Below are positions 34,514-43,127 of a stretch of DNA of 64,000 nucleotides, piece after piece (the stretch's first letter is position 1; the number at the start of each line of letters is the position of its first letter). The notes under the pieces are model-generated. The model was not told where the DNA came from and ran no database searches. It was given only the letters and a program-made list of their open reading frames with translations. Made by a program: the position numbers and the translations under genes. The DNA comes from Streptomyces sp. NBC_00287 (GTDB lineage Bacteria; Actinomycetota; Actinomycetes; Streptomycetales; Streptomycetaceae), in the NCBI RefSeq assembly GCF_036173105.1, contig NZ_CP108053.1:1860001-1924000 (forward strand). Direction: 5' to 3'.

Positions 34514-35134
34514 TCAGGTGAGCGCGCCCGTCATGGCGAGCGAGTGCAGGAAGCGCATCAGGGTCATGAGGGTGTCCCGGCTGGAGGCGCGGCGGCGGGC
34601 GTCGCACTCCACGATGGGGACATGCGGGCCGAGGTCGAGGGCCTGCCGCAGCTCCTCGATGGCGTAACGGGGAGCGTCCGGGAAGGAGTTGACGGCAACG
34701 ACGAAGGGCACTCCGCGCTCCTCGAGTCGCCCCATGACATCGAAGCTGACCTCGAGGCGGCGGGTGTCGATCAGCACGACCGCGCCCAGCGCCCCCTCGA
34801 ACAGGCCGTTCCACAGAAACCAGAAGCGTTCCTGGCCGGGGGTGCCGAAGAGGTAGAGGACCAGCTTCTCGGTGATGCTGATGCGGCCGAAGTCCATGGC
34901 GACGGTGGTGGCCGTCTTGGTGTCGGAGCCGAAGTTGTCGTCGACACCGATCCCGGCCTGCGTCATGGTCTCTTCGGTGGTCAGCGGTCTGATCTCGCTG
35001 ACCGAGCCGACCATGGTCGTCTTGCCGACGCCGAAACCGCCGACGATGACGATCTTCACCGCGGCCTGGGCGGTCTGCGGCAGTCGGTCCTCGGTGCGTG
35101 GTCCCGGGATGGTGTCAGAGTCTTTGAAGTCCAT
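34514..35134 (-). CDS. cvnD: Conservon Ras-like GTPase
   Basis: 206 residues: P-loop GGFGVGKTTMVGSVSE, G3 block FGTPGQERFWFLWNG, and VVAVNSFPD in place of the usual NKxD. CvnD proteins act with CvnA-C as a membrane-associated complex compared to eukaryotic G-protein systems. Its start overlaps cvnC by 20 bp; a 50-bp gap precedes the P450 gene. Confidence 0.93.
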   Translation of the reverse strand: MDFKDSDTIPGPRTEDRLPQTAQAAVKIVIVGGFGVGKTTMVGSVSEIRPLTTEETMTQAGIGVDDNFGSDTKTATTVAMDFGRISITEKLVLYLFGTPGQERFWFLWNGLFEGALGAVVLIDTRRLEVSFDVMGRLEERGVPFVVAVNSFPDAPRYAIEELRQALDLGPHVPIVECDARRRASSRDTLMTLMRFLHSLAMTGALT

Positions 35135-35513
35135 GCATCACCGCTTCGAGGAGGGAACGGTCGGCGACCGACTGCCGCACCAGCGGCTTGTGCTGCTCGA
35201 CCAGTTCGTCCGCCAGCATCTCGGTGAGCACGACGGTCACCACGCTGAACGGAAGGTGGAGATAGGCGGACAGCTCGGCCACCGAGAGCGGGGCCGTGCA
35301 GAGCCGGAGCAGCGCCGTCTGCTCGGGCGTCGCGGAAGGCGGTGGGTCGGCGCTCGCCACGATTAAGGTGACCAGGTCGAGATTGGCCCGCGCCTCACCG
35401 TCTCCGCCGACCACGAACATCCGCTCGGGGTTCTTGCGCTCACCCTCTTTGAGCGGCTGCTGCGGGGCGGGCGGTGGCTTGGGGTAGCGCCTCTGGCGTT
35501 GCGGAGGAGTCAT
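35115..35513 (-). CDS. cvnC: Conservon DUF742 protein
   Basis: 132 residues with a basic, Pro-rich N-terminus and the DUF742 winged-helix-like core (RMFVVGGDGEARANLDLVTLI; then RLCTAPLSVAELSAYLHLP and LTEMLADELVEQHKP). It carries an in-frame TTA codon (35364-35366). The start overlaps cvnB by 4 bp and the stop overlaps cvnD by 20 bp. Confidence 0.93.
   Translation of the reverse strand: MTPPQRQRRYPKPPPAPQQPLKEGERKNPERMFVVGGDGEARANLDLVTLIVASADPPPSATPEQTALLRLCTAPLSVAELSAYLHLPFSVVTVVLTEMLADELVEQHKPLVRQSVADRSLLEAVMHGLQRL
35364..35366 (-). other. In-frame TTA (bldA-type) leucine codon in cvnC
   Basis: On the minus strand the frame set by 35513 reads GTC ACC TTA ATC, encoding VTLI in LDLVTLIVA. 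It would make the conservon complex dependent on the bldA tRNA. Confidence 0.88.
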
Positions 35514-35917
35514 ACGGTCTGCCCGTTGCGCCGGGGCGGGCTGGTCAGGTGCGGCCCGATCCGGGCGACCAGGTCCCGCATGCGGTTGCTCATCAGGCCG
35601 GGCTCGGCGAACGTGTCGGAGAGGACCGCGAGATAGGCGTTGGGACCTGCGGCCATCAGATAGAAGTAGCCGCGGTTGATCTCGATGATGACCAGCTTCA
35701 TCGTGCCGTCGCTGTTCGGGATCTCGTGCGCGACGGCACTCGCCAGGCTCTGCAGGCCCGCGCAGGCCGCGGCGACCCGGTCGGCGGCGTCGGGGTCACC
35801 GCCGTGCCGGGCGATGCGCAGGCCGTCGGCGGAGAGCACGACGATCATCTCGATGCCGGGTACACCGTCGGCAAGATCCTTGAGCATCCAGTCGAAGTTG
35901 GCTCGCTGCTGGATCAC
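35510..35917 (-). CDS. cvnB: Conservon roadblock/LC7-domain protein
   Basis: 135 residues made of a single roadblock/LC7 (MglB-like) domain: FDWMLKDLADGVPGIEMIVVLSADGLRIA region, then MKLVIIEINRGYFYLMAAGP. Such proteins act on small GTPases, here CvnD. Its ends overlap cvnA and cvnC by 4 bp each. Confidence 0.94.
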   Translation of the reverse strand: MIQQRANFDWMLKDLADGVPGIEMIVVLSADGLRIARHGGDPDAADRVAAACAGLQSLASAVAHEIPNSDGTMKLVIIEINRGYFYLMAAGPNAYLAVLSDTFAEPGLMSNRMRDLVARIGPHLTSPPRRNGQTV

Positions 35918-37539
35918 TTGAGGTCCCCCTCGTCATCGGCCGGGGCGTGGGCCGGTTCGTTGGTCGGCTGGCGGAATGCGTTGGGATCGGGGTCGCGCTT
36001 GAGGCCCTCCCAGAAGGCCTCCACCCACAGGCCGGGCGGGGTGTCGTCCTCGGGCTCCGGCTCGGGGTCGGGCTCGGACTTGATGACGTGGTTGCCCCAC
36101 AGGGGCTTCTCGCCCCGCGCGATGCGCTCCCGCTCCTCGCGTTCGACCTTGGCCTGCTGGGCGATCTGCTCGTGGAGCGGCGTCTTGACCCGGCTGCGGC
36201 GCTGCGGCAGGCCGTTGGCGGTCCACTCGGTGACGACCGGGACGTCGTCCTCCAGGGAGAGCCCATCGGGGATGCGCGAGTTGGTGGGGCGGCGCGTCTT
36301 CGGCTTGCGCTTGGGGCCTTCGAGGGCGCCGGGTTCCGGCAGGGGCTTGGCGGCGGCGCCGATGCCGTGGGCATAGCCGGCCGCGGGTTCGGTGGTCATC
36401 ATCTCGCGCGGCACGATGAGGACGGCGCGGACGCCGCCGTACGCCGAACTGCGCAGTGAGACCTGCATGTCGAAGGCGGTGCACAGGCGGCCCACGACGG
36501 CGAGGCCGAGGCGGGGCGTGTCGCCGAGTTCCTGGAGGTCGACGCCGGCCTTGGCGGCCTCCAGCATGCCCTCGACCTTGGCGCGGGCCTCCTCGCTGAG
36601 GCTGACGCCGGCGTCCTCGATCTCGATGGCTACGCCGGTCTGCACCTCGGTGGCGGTGACATGCACCTTGGTCTGCGGCGGCGAGTAGCGGGTGGCGTTG
36701 TCGAGGAGTTCGGCGGCCGCGTGGATGACCGGCTCGACGGAGATACCGCGGATGTTGACCTTGCAGATGTTGTCCAGCGAGATGCGCCGGTACTCCAGGA
36801 TGCGGGACATCGCGCCGCGCAGCACGCTGTAGAGCGCGACGGGTTCGGGCCACTGACGGCCGGGGCGGCCGCCGCCGAGGACGGAGATGGAGTCGGCGAG
36901 ACGGCCGATCAGCGCGGTGCCGTGGTCGATGCGCAGCAGGTCGTCGAAGACCTCGGGGTTGCGGCCGTGGTCCTCCTCCATTTCGAGGAGTTCCTTGTTC
37001 TGCTGGTGCACGATCGCCTGGACGCGGCGGGCGATGTTGACGAAGGAGCGCTGAGCGGAGTCCCGCAGGGCTTCCTCTTCGTCGATGATCTGCAGCACGA
37101 TCTGGATCAACGCCAGCTGCGGCTCGGTGAGGTGCCGGTAGTCGGGGTTGAGCACCGGGAGGTGGCGAATCACCTCTGCGGGGGAATTGCCGCGATGCAT
37201 GTAATCGATCGCGACGGGCACGATCTCCCCGGCGAGGCGCCGCATCTCGTAGTCGTGGTCGGCGATCTGGCGCTCCAGATACGCGGTGTTACGGGCGTGC
37301 TCCTCGCGCGCGCTGCGCAGGGCGCGGCCGCGGCGTACGACTTGGGCCGCGGTGGCGATCACCAGAACCGTGGCGACAGCGCCGCACCAGCCGACGGCGG
37401 CCCGGGCCGGCCCCGTCACCAGGGCGGCGGCGGCTCCGGTCGCCGCGGCCATCAGTATGGCGGGCGGCAACAGCACGCGCGCGTACGGGAGTTCACGGCG
37501 TCGGGGCTGGGAGGCGGGAGGGGGTTGAACACTCACCAT
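35914..37539 (-). CDS. cvnA: Conservon sensor-kinase-like membrane protein
   Basis: 541 residues. Two transmembrane helices at about 20-60 and a helical coiled region lead to a degenerate dimerisation helix and an HATPase_c domain (about 270-380, with HAAAELLDNATRYSPP, EIEDAGVSL and LGLAVVGRLC). The C-terminal ~150 residues are charged and disordered. CvnA proteins look like histidine kinases without a normal phospho-acceptor H-box; I see none here. First gene of cvnA-E, likely equivalent to rarA (cvn9) by synteny. Confidence 0.93.
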   Translation of the reverse strand: MVSVQPPPASQPRRRELPYARVLLPPAILMAAATGAAAALVTGPARAAVGWCGAVATVLVIATAAQVVRRGRALRSAREEHARNTAYLERQIADHDYEMRRLAGEIVPVAIDYMHRGNSPAEVIRHLPVLNPDYRHLTEPQLALIQIVLQIIDEEEALRDSAQRSFVNIARRVQAIVHQQNKELLEMEEDHGRNPEVFDDLLRIDHGTALIGRLADSISVLGGGRPGRQWPEPVALYSVLRGAMSRILEYRRISLDNICKVNIRGISVEPVIHAAAELLDNATRYSPPQTKVHVTATEVQTGVAIEIEDAGVSLSEEARAKVEGMLEAAKAGVDLQELGDTPRLGLAVVGRLCTAFDMQVSLRSSAYGGVRAVLIVPREMMTTEPAAGYAHGIGAAAKPLPEPGALEGPKRKPKTRRPTNSRIPDGLSLEDDVPVVTEWTANGLPQRRSRVKTPLHEQIAQQAKVEREERERIARGEKPLWGNHVIKSEPDPEPEPEDDTPPGLWVEAFWEGLKRDPDPNAFRQPTNEPAHAPADDEGDLK

Positions 37540-37929
37540 GTGGGCCCTCTGAAAGGAATCGGCTGGGAGTCGGGGGACTTGCAGGGGGGTACGTCATGGA
37601 ACGTTCTGAATCTTCGGGAGGTTTTGGAACAAGCGCACGAATACGCCTCAACTCGGTGCGCTGCGGGCGAGCTTAGTCCGACCGGATCATCGCCGTGTCA
37701 TATTCAGCAAGCACCTGAAATCACCCCCGGGGCAGGAGTACTCTCGGCTCCATTTGCACGCTGGGGAATCATTCGCACACGGCGCGTCACGGCGTACGCC
37801 GGTGCGAAACCACTCACCGTGACGGGTGAAGATCGGCCTCCGCCGCCCGCGCGCCGCACCGCAACCGGCGCTTAAGCCCCCCTCGTCACCATCGGCTCCC
37901 CGTCAGCCGACTCGGAGGGGCAGGGTGCG
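37540..37929. promoter_or_regulatory. Divergent control region between cvnA and the MMPL exporter
   Basis: A 390-bp gap without a gene. It holds an inverted repeat TTCGCAC/GTGCGAA (37772-37778, 37802-37808) enclosing a CGGCGTACGCCG palindrome (37790-37801), and one copy of CTTAAGCCNCCC at 37871-37882, shared with the main biosynthetic operon promoter. GGAGGGG (37914-37920) serves the exporter start. Confidence 0.6.
37871..37882 (-). promoter_or_regulatory. Cluster motif copy 1 (CTTAAGCCCCCC; complement GGGGGGCTTAAG)
   Basis: One of four similar sites in this window. It lies 48 bp before the MMPL exporter ATG. Related sites precede the first SARP (42285-42296) and the FkbH-led operon (45720, 45746). 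Confidence 0.55.
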
Positions 37930-40224
37930 ATGACGAATTCGCGAGCGGACGACCGGGGCGGGGGGAGGTGGGGCCGGGCCGTCATGGCCCGGCCCCGTCT
38001 GCTGCTGCTCGTCGTCCTGGTGGTGACCGGCTGTGCGGCCGTGCTCGGCGGCGGCGCGGCGGACCGGATGAGCAGCGGCGGTTCCCAGATCCCGGGGGCG
38101 GAATCGACGTACGCCACCGGGGTGTTGGAGGAGCGCTGGCCGGCCTCGCAGCCGAACCTGCTGCTGATGGTGTCGGCGAAGGAGGGCGTGGACGATCCGG
38201 AAGTCGCGGCCGAGGCACGTGAGTTGGCCCGGCGGCTGGACGCCGAGAAGTCGGTCGGCGGAGTCGTGTCGTACTGGGACGGCAAGGAGCCGGCGCTCAG
38301 GGCGAAGGACGGCGGCGAGGCGCTGATCACCGCGCGCATCGCGGGCGACGAGGACGCGGTGGACGCCGTACTGGAGCGCATCGAGCCGTCGTACGCGGGG
38401 CGGCAGGGGCCCGTCGAGGTGGCGGTGGGCGGTCCGGCCGCCGTGCGGCATGCCTCGCAGGAGGTGATCGAGGAGGATCTGGTCCGGGCGGAGATGATCG
38501 CGCTGCCGGTCACCCTGGTCCTGTTGGTGATCGTCTTCGGCAGTGCGGTCGCCGCGCTGCTGCCGCTGCTGGTCGGCATCATGGCGATCCTGGGCACGGG
38601 GGCCGTGCTGCGCGTGCTCACCGAGTTCACCGAGGTCTCGGTGTACGCCCAGAACCTCACCACGGCCCTCGGTCTCGGACTCGCCATCGACTACGCCCTG
38701 TTCATCGTCCGGCGCTATCGCGAGGAGCTCGCCGCGGGCGCCGCGCCACCTGAGGCGGTGGCCACCTCACTGCGCACCGCCGGGCGCACGGTGCTGTTCT
38801 CGGCGCTGACCGTGGCCGTGTCGCTGGCGTCGATGTTCGCCTTCGAGCAGTACTTCCTGCGGTCGTTCGCCTACGCCGGTATCGCGGTGGTGCTGATCTC
38901 TGCGGCGGCCTCGCTGATCGCGCTGCCCGCGCTGCTGGTGCTGCTCGGGCGCCGGGTCGACGCGCTCGACGTACGCCGGCTGCTGCCGAAGCGCCGACCG
39001 GGTGGCGGGCGGGAGCCGGGGGCGGGCTGGGCGGTCCTGGCGCGACTGGTGATGCGGCGCGCCCCGGTGTTCCTCGTCGGTGTCACGGTCCTGCTCGTCG
39101 CGCTCGGACTGCCGTTCAAGGACGTGCGGTTCGGGACGGCCGACGACCGTCAGCTACCGTCGACGACGACCGCGCATGTCGTCCAGCAGCACATCCGCGA
39201 TCAGTTCCCGGGCAGCCCCGGCAGCGCGCTCGCGGTCCTCGCGGAGGGCGACGGCGTCTCTCCGGACGCGCTCGGCGAGTTCAGCCGTACGGTCTCGGCG
39301 CTGCCCCATGTCGTACGGGTCTCCGGTCCCGGGGGGCTGTACGTCGACGGCGAGCGGGTGCGCCCGGCGACGCCGGTGGAGGGGGCCCAGGCAGGGAAAG
39401 GCGCAGGATACGTCACAGTTCTCCCCGATGGAGAGGCCACTTCCGCGAGTTCACTCGATCTGGTGACTGACATTCGGTCAATTCTTGTACCTTTCAAGGC
39501 TTCAGTAACCGGCCCCGCCGCCGTGCTCCACGACACCCAACAGGGAACGGCAGACCGGCTGCCCTGGGCGCTCGGCGCCATCGCGGTGACGACCCTGCTG
39601 CTGATCTTCCTGCTGACCGGCAGTCTGCTGCTGCCGCTGCTGGCGGTGGTGGTCAACGCGCTGTCCCTGACCGCCATGTTCGGGGCGGTCGTGTGGGTCT
39701 TCCAGGAGGGCCATCTGTCGGGCCCGCTCGGCTTCACCCCGACCGGGGACATCGAGACCGCGCTGCCGGTGCTGATGTTCTGCGTGGCCTTCGGACTCTC
39801 CATGGACTACGGCGTCTTCCTGGTCTCCCGGATCCAGGAGGAGTACGAGCGCTCCGGCGACCACCGCGCCGCCGTGGAGTTCGGCATCCGGCGCACCGGC
39901 GGTCTGATCACCGCCGCGGCCGTGATCCTCGGGTTCGTGATGGTGGCCATCGGGACCTCCCGGGTGACCAACATCAAGATGCTGGGCCTCGGGGTGGGGC
40001 TCGCCGTGCTGATGGACGCCATGGTCGTACGCGCACTGCTGGTCCCGGCGGTGCTACGGCTGACCGGCCGCGCCACCTGGTGGGCACCGGGACCGCTGCG
40101 CCGACTGCACGCCCGCGTGGGTCTCTCGGAGAGCCCCGCGCCGGTGCGCGGGAAGCCTGAGGCTCCGGAGCCCCGGGAAGCCGAGGAGTCGCTCATCGGT
40201 TCGCATCGCACCGAGCCCGCCTAG
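37930..40224 (+). CDS. MMPL/RND-family exporter
   Basis: 764 residues, with 11-12 helices in two halves, each preceded by a large extracytoplasmic loop. Proton-relay signatures are GLAIDYALFIVRRY and GLSMDYGVFLVSRI. The family exports lipids and polyketides in actinobacteria. Its upstream region shares the cluster motif with the tetronate operon, so I infer it exports the product or a related lipid. An alternative is unrelated membrane-lipid export. ATG 37930. Confidence 0.88.
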   Translation: MTNSRADDRGGGRWGRAVMARPRLLLLVVLVVTGCAAVLGGGAADRMSSGGSQIPGAESTYATGVLEERWPASQPNLLLMVSAKEGVDDPEVAAEARELARRLDAEKSVGGVVSYWDGKEPALRAKDGGEALITARIAGDEDAVDAVLERIEPSYAGRQGPVEVAVGGPAAVRHASQEVIEEDLVRAEMIALPVTLVLLVIVFGSAVAALLPLLVGIMAILGTGAVLRVLTEFTEVSVYAQNLTTALGLGLAIDYALFIVRRYREELAAGAAPPEAVATSLRTAGRTVLFSALTVAVSLASMFAFEQYFLRSFAYAGIAVVLISAAASLIALPALLVLLGRRVDALDVRRLLPKRRPGGGREPGAGWAVLARLVMRRAPVFLVGVTVLLVALGLPFKDVRFGTADDRQLPSTTTAHVVQQHIRDQFPGSPGSALAVLAEGDGVSPDALGEFSRTVSALPHVVRVSGPGGLYVDGERVRPATPVEGAQAGKGAGYVTVLPDGEATSASSLDLVTDIRSILVPFKASVTGPAAVLHDTQQGTADRLPWALGAIAVTTLLLIFLLTGSLLLPLLAVVVNALSLTAMFGAVVWVFQEGHLSGPLGFTPTGDIETALPVLMFCVAFGLSMDYGVFLVSRIQEEYERSGDHRAAVEFGIRRTGGLITAAAVILGFVMVAIGTSRVTNIKMLGLGVGLAVLMDAMVVRALLVPAVLRLTGRATWWAPGPLRRLHARVGLSESPAPVRGKPEAPEPREAEESLIGSHRTEPA

Positions 40225-40346
40225 CGGCCGGTCTGGCTGCTTTACGGCGTCGACCTCCGGGCGACATCGAATCGGTCATATGGGGTGGATAGACTCCCGA
40301 GCTCGCGGAGGTGTGCTACTGGCGCCGGGCGGATCCTGGGGGGACG

Positions 40347-40955
40347 TTGATACGCATCCTGCTGGCCGAGGACGTGGGCATGGTCCGGGGCGCGCTGGTC
40401 GCGCTGCTCAATCTGGAACCCGATCTGGACGTCGTCGCGGAGGTCGCGGCGGGCGACGCCATCCTCGGCGCCGCCCTCGCGTCCCGGCCGGACGTCGCCG
40501 TGATCGACGTCCATCTGCCGCGGCTCGACGGCATCAGCGCGGCGGCCCAACTCCGGGAGGCCCTCCCCGAGTGCCGCACGGTGATCATCACCAGCCTCGG
40601 CAATCCCGGCACCCTGCGCCGGGCGCTGACCCAGAAGGTCACCGGGTTCGTCCTCAAGGACGCGCCGGCCGGACGGCTCGCCGAGGCGGTGCGTCAAGTG
40701 GCCGCCGGGCAGCGGGTGTTCGACAACGAGCTGGCGCTGGCCGCGCTGGACGACGGTGAGAGCCCGCTCACCGACCGGGAGACCGAGGTGCTGCGGCGCG
40801 CGGCGCGGGGGGCGGAGGCGTCGGAGATCGCGGACGGGCTGCATCTGTCGGTGGGGACCGTGCGGAACTATCTGACGTCGGCCGTGACGAAGCTGGGGGC
40901 ACGGAATCGGCTGGACGCGGTGCGGATCGCGGAGGAGGCGGGGTGGCTGTTGTGA
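40347..40955 (+). CDS. NarL/LuxR-type response regulator
   Basis: 202 residues from TTG 40347 (preceded by GGGGGG). The receiver domain has AED and VIDVHLPRLDG (phospho-Asp) with KD near VTGFVLKDAPA; the LuxR C-terminal helix-turn-helix is LTDRETEVLRRAARGAEASEI followed by HLSVGTVRNYLTSAVTKLGA. Partner: the convergent DesK-type kinase 44 bp away. The usual arrangement is kinase then regulator on one strand. Confidence 0.92.
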   Translation: MIRILLAEDVGMVRGALVALLNLEPDLDVVAEVAAGDAILGAALASRPDVAVIDVHLPRLDGISAAAQLREALPECRTVIITSLGNPGTLRRALTQKVTGFVLKDAPAGRLAEAVRQVAAGQRVFDNELALAALDDGESPLTDRETEVLRRAARGAEASEIADGLHLSVGTVRNYLTSAVTKLGARNRLDAVRIAEEAGWLL

Positions 40956-40999
40956 GGCTTGGACCGAGGGCGGGTCGGCTGCTGTGAGGTCCGGAGCCG

Positions 41000-42139
41000 C
41001 TACTCCGCAACCGGTGCCGAAGGGGCCTCCGCCACCACCCGGTGCCAGCCCCGCTCGTCGACGTCCACCGTAAGCCTGCCGCCCACCGCGGCCAGCCGCT
41101 CGGCGAGATTGCCGAGCCCGCCCCGGCCGCCGGGGCACGGCGCGGACTTGCCCGCACCCCCGCGCACCCCGTCGTTGGCGAGCGTGAACCGGATGAAGCC
41201 ATTGCCCAAGTCCCGTACCTCGATGCAGACTTGGGTCGCCTTGCTGTGCCGGAGCACATTGGTGACGCCCTCGCGCAGCACGGTCGCCAGCACCGTGCTC
41301 ACCGCGTCCGGCACCGCGCAGCGGATGTCGACGCCGGCCCGTATGTCGGCGGCGGCGAGCAGGGAGCGTGCCGACTCTGCCTCGACGGCGAAGGTCAGTT
41401 CACGCAGGCCCCGGGCCACGGAACGCACATCGGCGAGGGCCTGCTGGGCCACGTCCCGGGCGCTGTCGAGCTCGGCCAGGGCCCGGTCGGGAGCCTCGCG
41501 GACCAACCGGTGGGCGAGGTCGGTCTTCAGGGCGATCGCGGAGAGGCTGTAGCCGAGCAGATCGTGCAGGTCCCGGGCGAAGCGGCGGCGCTCCTGGGCC
41601 ACGGCGCCCCAGGCGAGCCGCTCGCGCAACGCGTGGACGCGGAAGACGAGTTCGGCGAGCCGGGTGGCACCGTAGACGACGAGCCCGACGGCGGCCGTGG
41701 CAGCGCCGTCCAGCACCCATTCACGCCGTTCGAGCCCCACCAGGACCCCGGCCGCGCAGGTCGCGCCGACGACTCCGGCACCCAGCAACCGCCCGGCCGG
41801 CCCCTTGACGACAAGCGGCAGCGTGCCGGCGAGGAAGCCGAACATGCCGGGCCAGGTCAGGCCGAAGGCGGCGGCCGGAAGGACGGCGAGGCAGCCTTGG
41901 AGGGCGAGCGCCGCTAGGCCATGCCGCTCGCGCAGATGCCTCAACCCCGGTGCGGAGGAGGCGGCTTGGACGGCGAAGGCGACGAGGAGCGCCAGGATGC
42001 CCACCGACGCGGCGGCCCCGCTCCGGCTCCGGGACAGCACGGCCGCGGCCCCGAGGACCACCAGGCCGCCCATGGACAGCAGAAGCAGCCGCAGGGCACC
42101 GACTCGAACGTGTTCGACCTGGTCAGCCGCATCAGCCAT
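41000..42139 (-). CDS. DesK-type sensor histidine kinase
   Basis: 379 residues from ATG 42139, chosen for the GGGGGGTGGG before it. About six transmembrane helices (residues 15-160) are followed by HisKA_3 with the phospho-acceptor in RRFARDLHDLLGYSLSAI, and an HATPase_c domain (REGVTNVLRHSKATQV, GRGGLGNLAERLAAVGG). It converges on the response regulator gene, which is its probable partner. Confidence 0.9.
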   Translation of the reverse strand: MADAADQVEHVRVGALRLLLLSMGGLVVLGAAAVLSRSRSGAAASVGILALLVAFAVQAASSAPGLRHLRERHGLAALALQGCLAVLPAAAFGLTWPGMFGFLAGTLPLVVKGPAGRLLGAGVVGATCAAGVLVGLERREWVLDGAATAAVGLVVYGATRLAELVFRVHALRERLAWGAVAQERRRFARDLHDLLGYSLSAIALKTDLAHRLVREAPDRALAELDSARDVAQQALADVRSVARGLRELTFAVEAESARSLLAAADIRAGVDIRCAVPDAVSTVLATVLREGVTNVLRHSKATQVCIEVRDLGNGFIRFTLANDGVRGGAGKSAPCPGGRGGLGNLAERLAAVGGRLTVDVDERGWHRVVAEAPSAPVAE

Positions 42140-42289
42140 CGGCCCACCCCCCGGACGGATGCTAGGCGCCACCAGGGCCGTGCGCGCTGTGTCTCCGAAC
42201 AACCGCACACTGTGAGGGATTCATGAAGCAGTCGTGTCAGGAACACTTCTCTCCGTTCCGCCCTGCCTGGCATCGTCGGTGCAGCGAGG

Positions 42290-42307
42290 CATAAGCGGAA
42301 CATAAGT
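42290..42307 (+). promoter_or_regulatory. SARP-type direct heptamer repeat upstream of the first SARP gene
   Basis: CATAAGC (42290-42296) and CATAAGT (42301-42307) are 11 bp apart (7+4+7), the spacing usual for SARP binding sites, and 32 bp before the ATG. Together with the preceding bases (GAGGCATAAGC) it also matches the cluster motif GNGGCWTAAGY. Confidence 0.55.
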
Positions 42308-42338
42308 GGCGCTCGACCGAGCCACGAGGAGACGGATG

Positions 42339-43127
42339 ATGGAGATCGCCGTACTCGGCCCGCTGGCGGCACAACTGGGGGAGAAATCCGTGGTGCCGAG
42401 CGCGGCGAAGCCACGGCAGGTCCTCGCCCTGCTGGCGCTCGACTCCGGCCGGAAGGTGAGTGTCGCGGCACTGGCGGAGGAACTGTGGGGGGACCGGCCG
42501 CCGCGCAGCTCCGCGGCCACGCTGCACACCTACGTCAAGCAACTGCGCCACCTGATCGCGGCCGCGCTCGGCCCCGCTGCGGTGCCCGGACCCCGGGAGA
42601 TCCTCAGCAGGCAGTACAACGGCTACGTACTGGACGCACCGCCGGACGGCACGGACGCCGTACGTTTTGAACGGCTGGCCCGGCAGGGACGGTCGGTGCT
42701 GGAGGGGGGAGACGCCGCCACGGCCTCGGACCTGCTGGAGCGGGCCCTGGGGCTGTGGCGGGGTCCCGCACTCGCCGACGTCACACCGGGACCCCTGCTG
42801 GAGGCGGAGGTACTGCGCCTGGAGGAGCTGCGACGCACCGCCCTGGAGGACCGCATCACAGCCGACCTCCGCCTCGGCCGGCACGACCTGCTCCTCGGCG
42901 AACTCACCGGCCTCACCGCCCGTTTCCCCCTCCACGAGCGCCTGCACGGCCAGCTGATGGTCGCCCTGTGCCGAAGCGGCCGCACCTGGCAGGCACTTGA
43001 GGTCTACGGCCGTCTGCGCACCGCCTGCGTCGAACGCCTCGGCCTGGAACCGTGCCCGGAACTGCGCCGCCTGCACCAGGCGGTACTCACCCAGGACCCG
43101 TCGCTGACCGAGTGGTCGGTGGCATGA
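42339..43127 (+). CDS. SARP-family pathway regulator (first of two)
   Basis: 262 residues. The OmpR-like DNA-binding domain (about 1-95, IAVLGPLAAQLGEKSVVPSA and a winged helix through LHTYVKQLRHLI) is followed by the bacterial transcriptional-activation domain (BTAD, about 110-255; FERLARQGRSVLEGG, LLGELTGLTARFPLHERLHG). SD GAGGAG lies 7 nt before ATG 42339; an ATG 3 nt earlier is also possible. Its stop overlaps the thioesterase start by 4 bp. Predicted activator of the adjacent cluster. Confidence 0.92.
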   Translation: MEIAVLGPLAAQLGEKSVVPSAAKPRQVLALLALDSGRKVSVAALAEELWGDRPPRSSAATLHTYVKQLRHLIAAALGPAAVPGPREILSRQYNGYVLDAPPDGTDAVRFERLARQGRSVLEGGDAATASDLLERALGLWRGPALADVTPGPLLEAEVLRLEELRRTALEDRITADLRLGRHDLLLGELTGLTARFPLHERLHGQLMVALCRSGRTWQALEVYGRLRTACVERLGLEPCPELRRLHQAVLTQDPSLTEWSVA

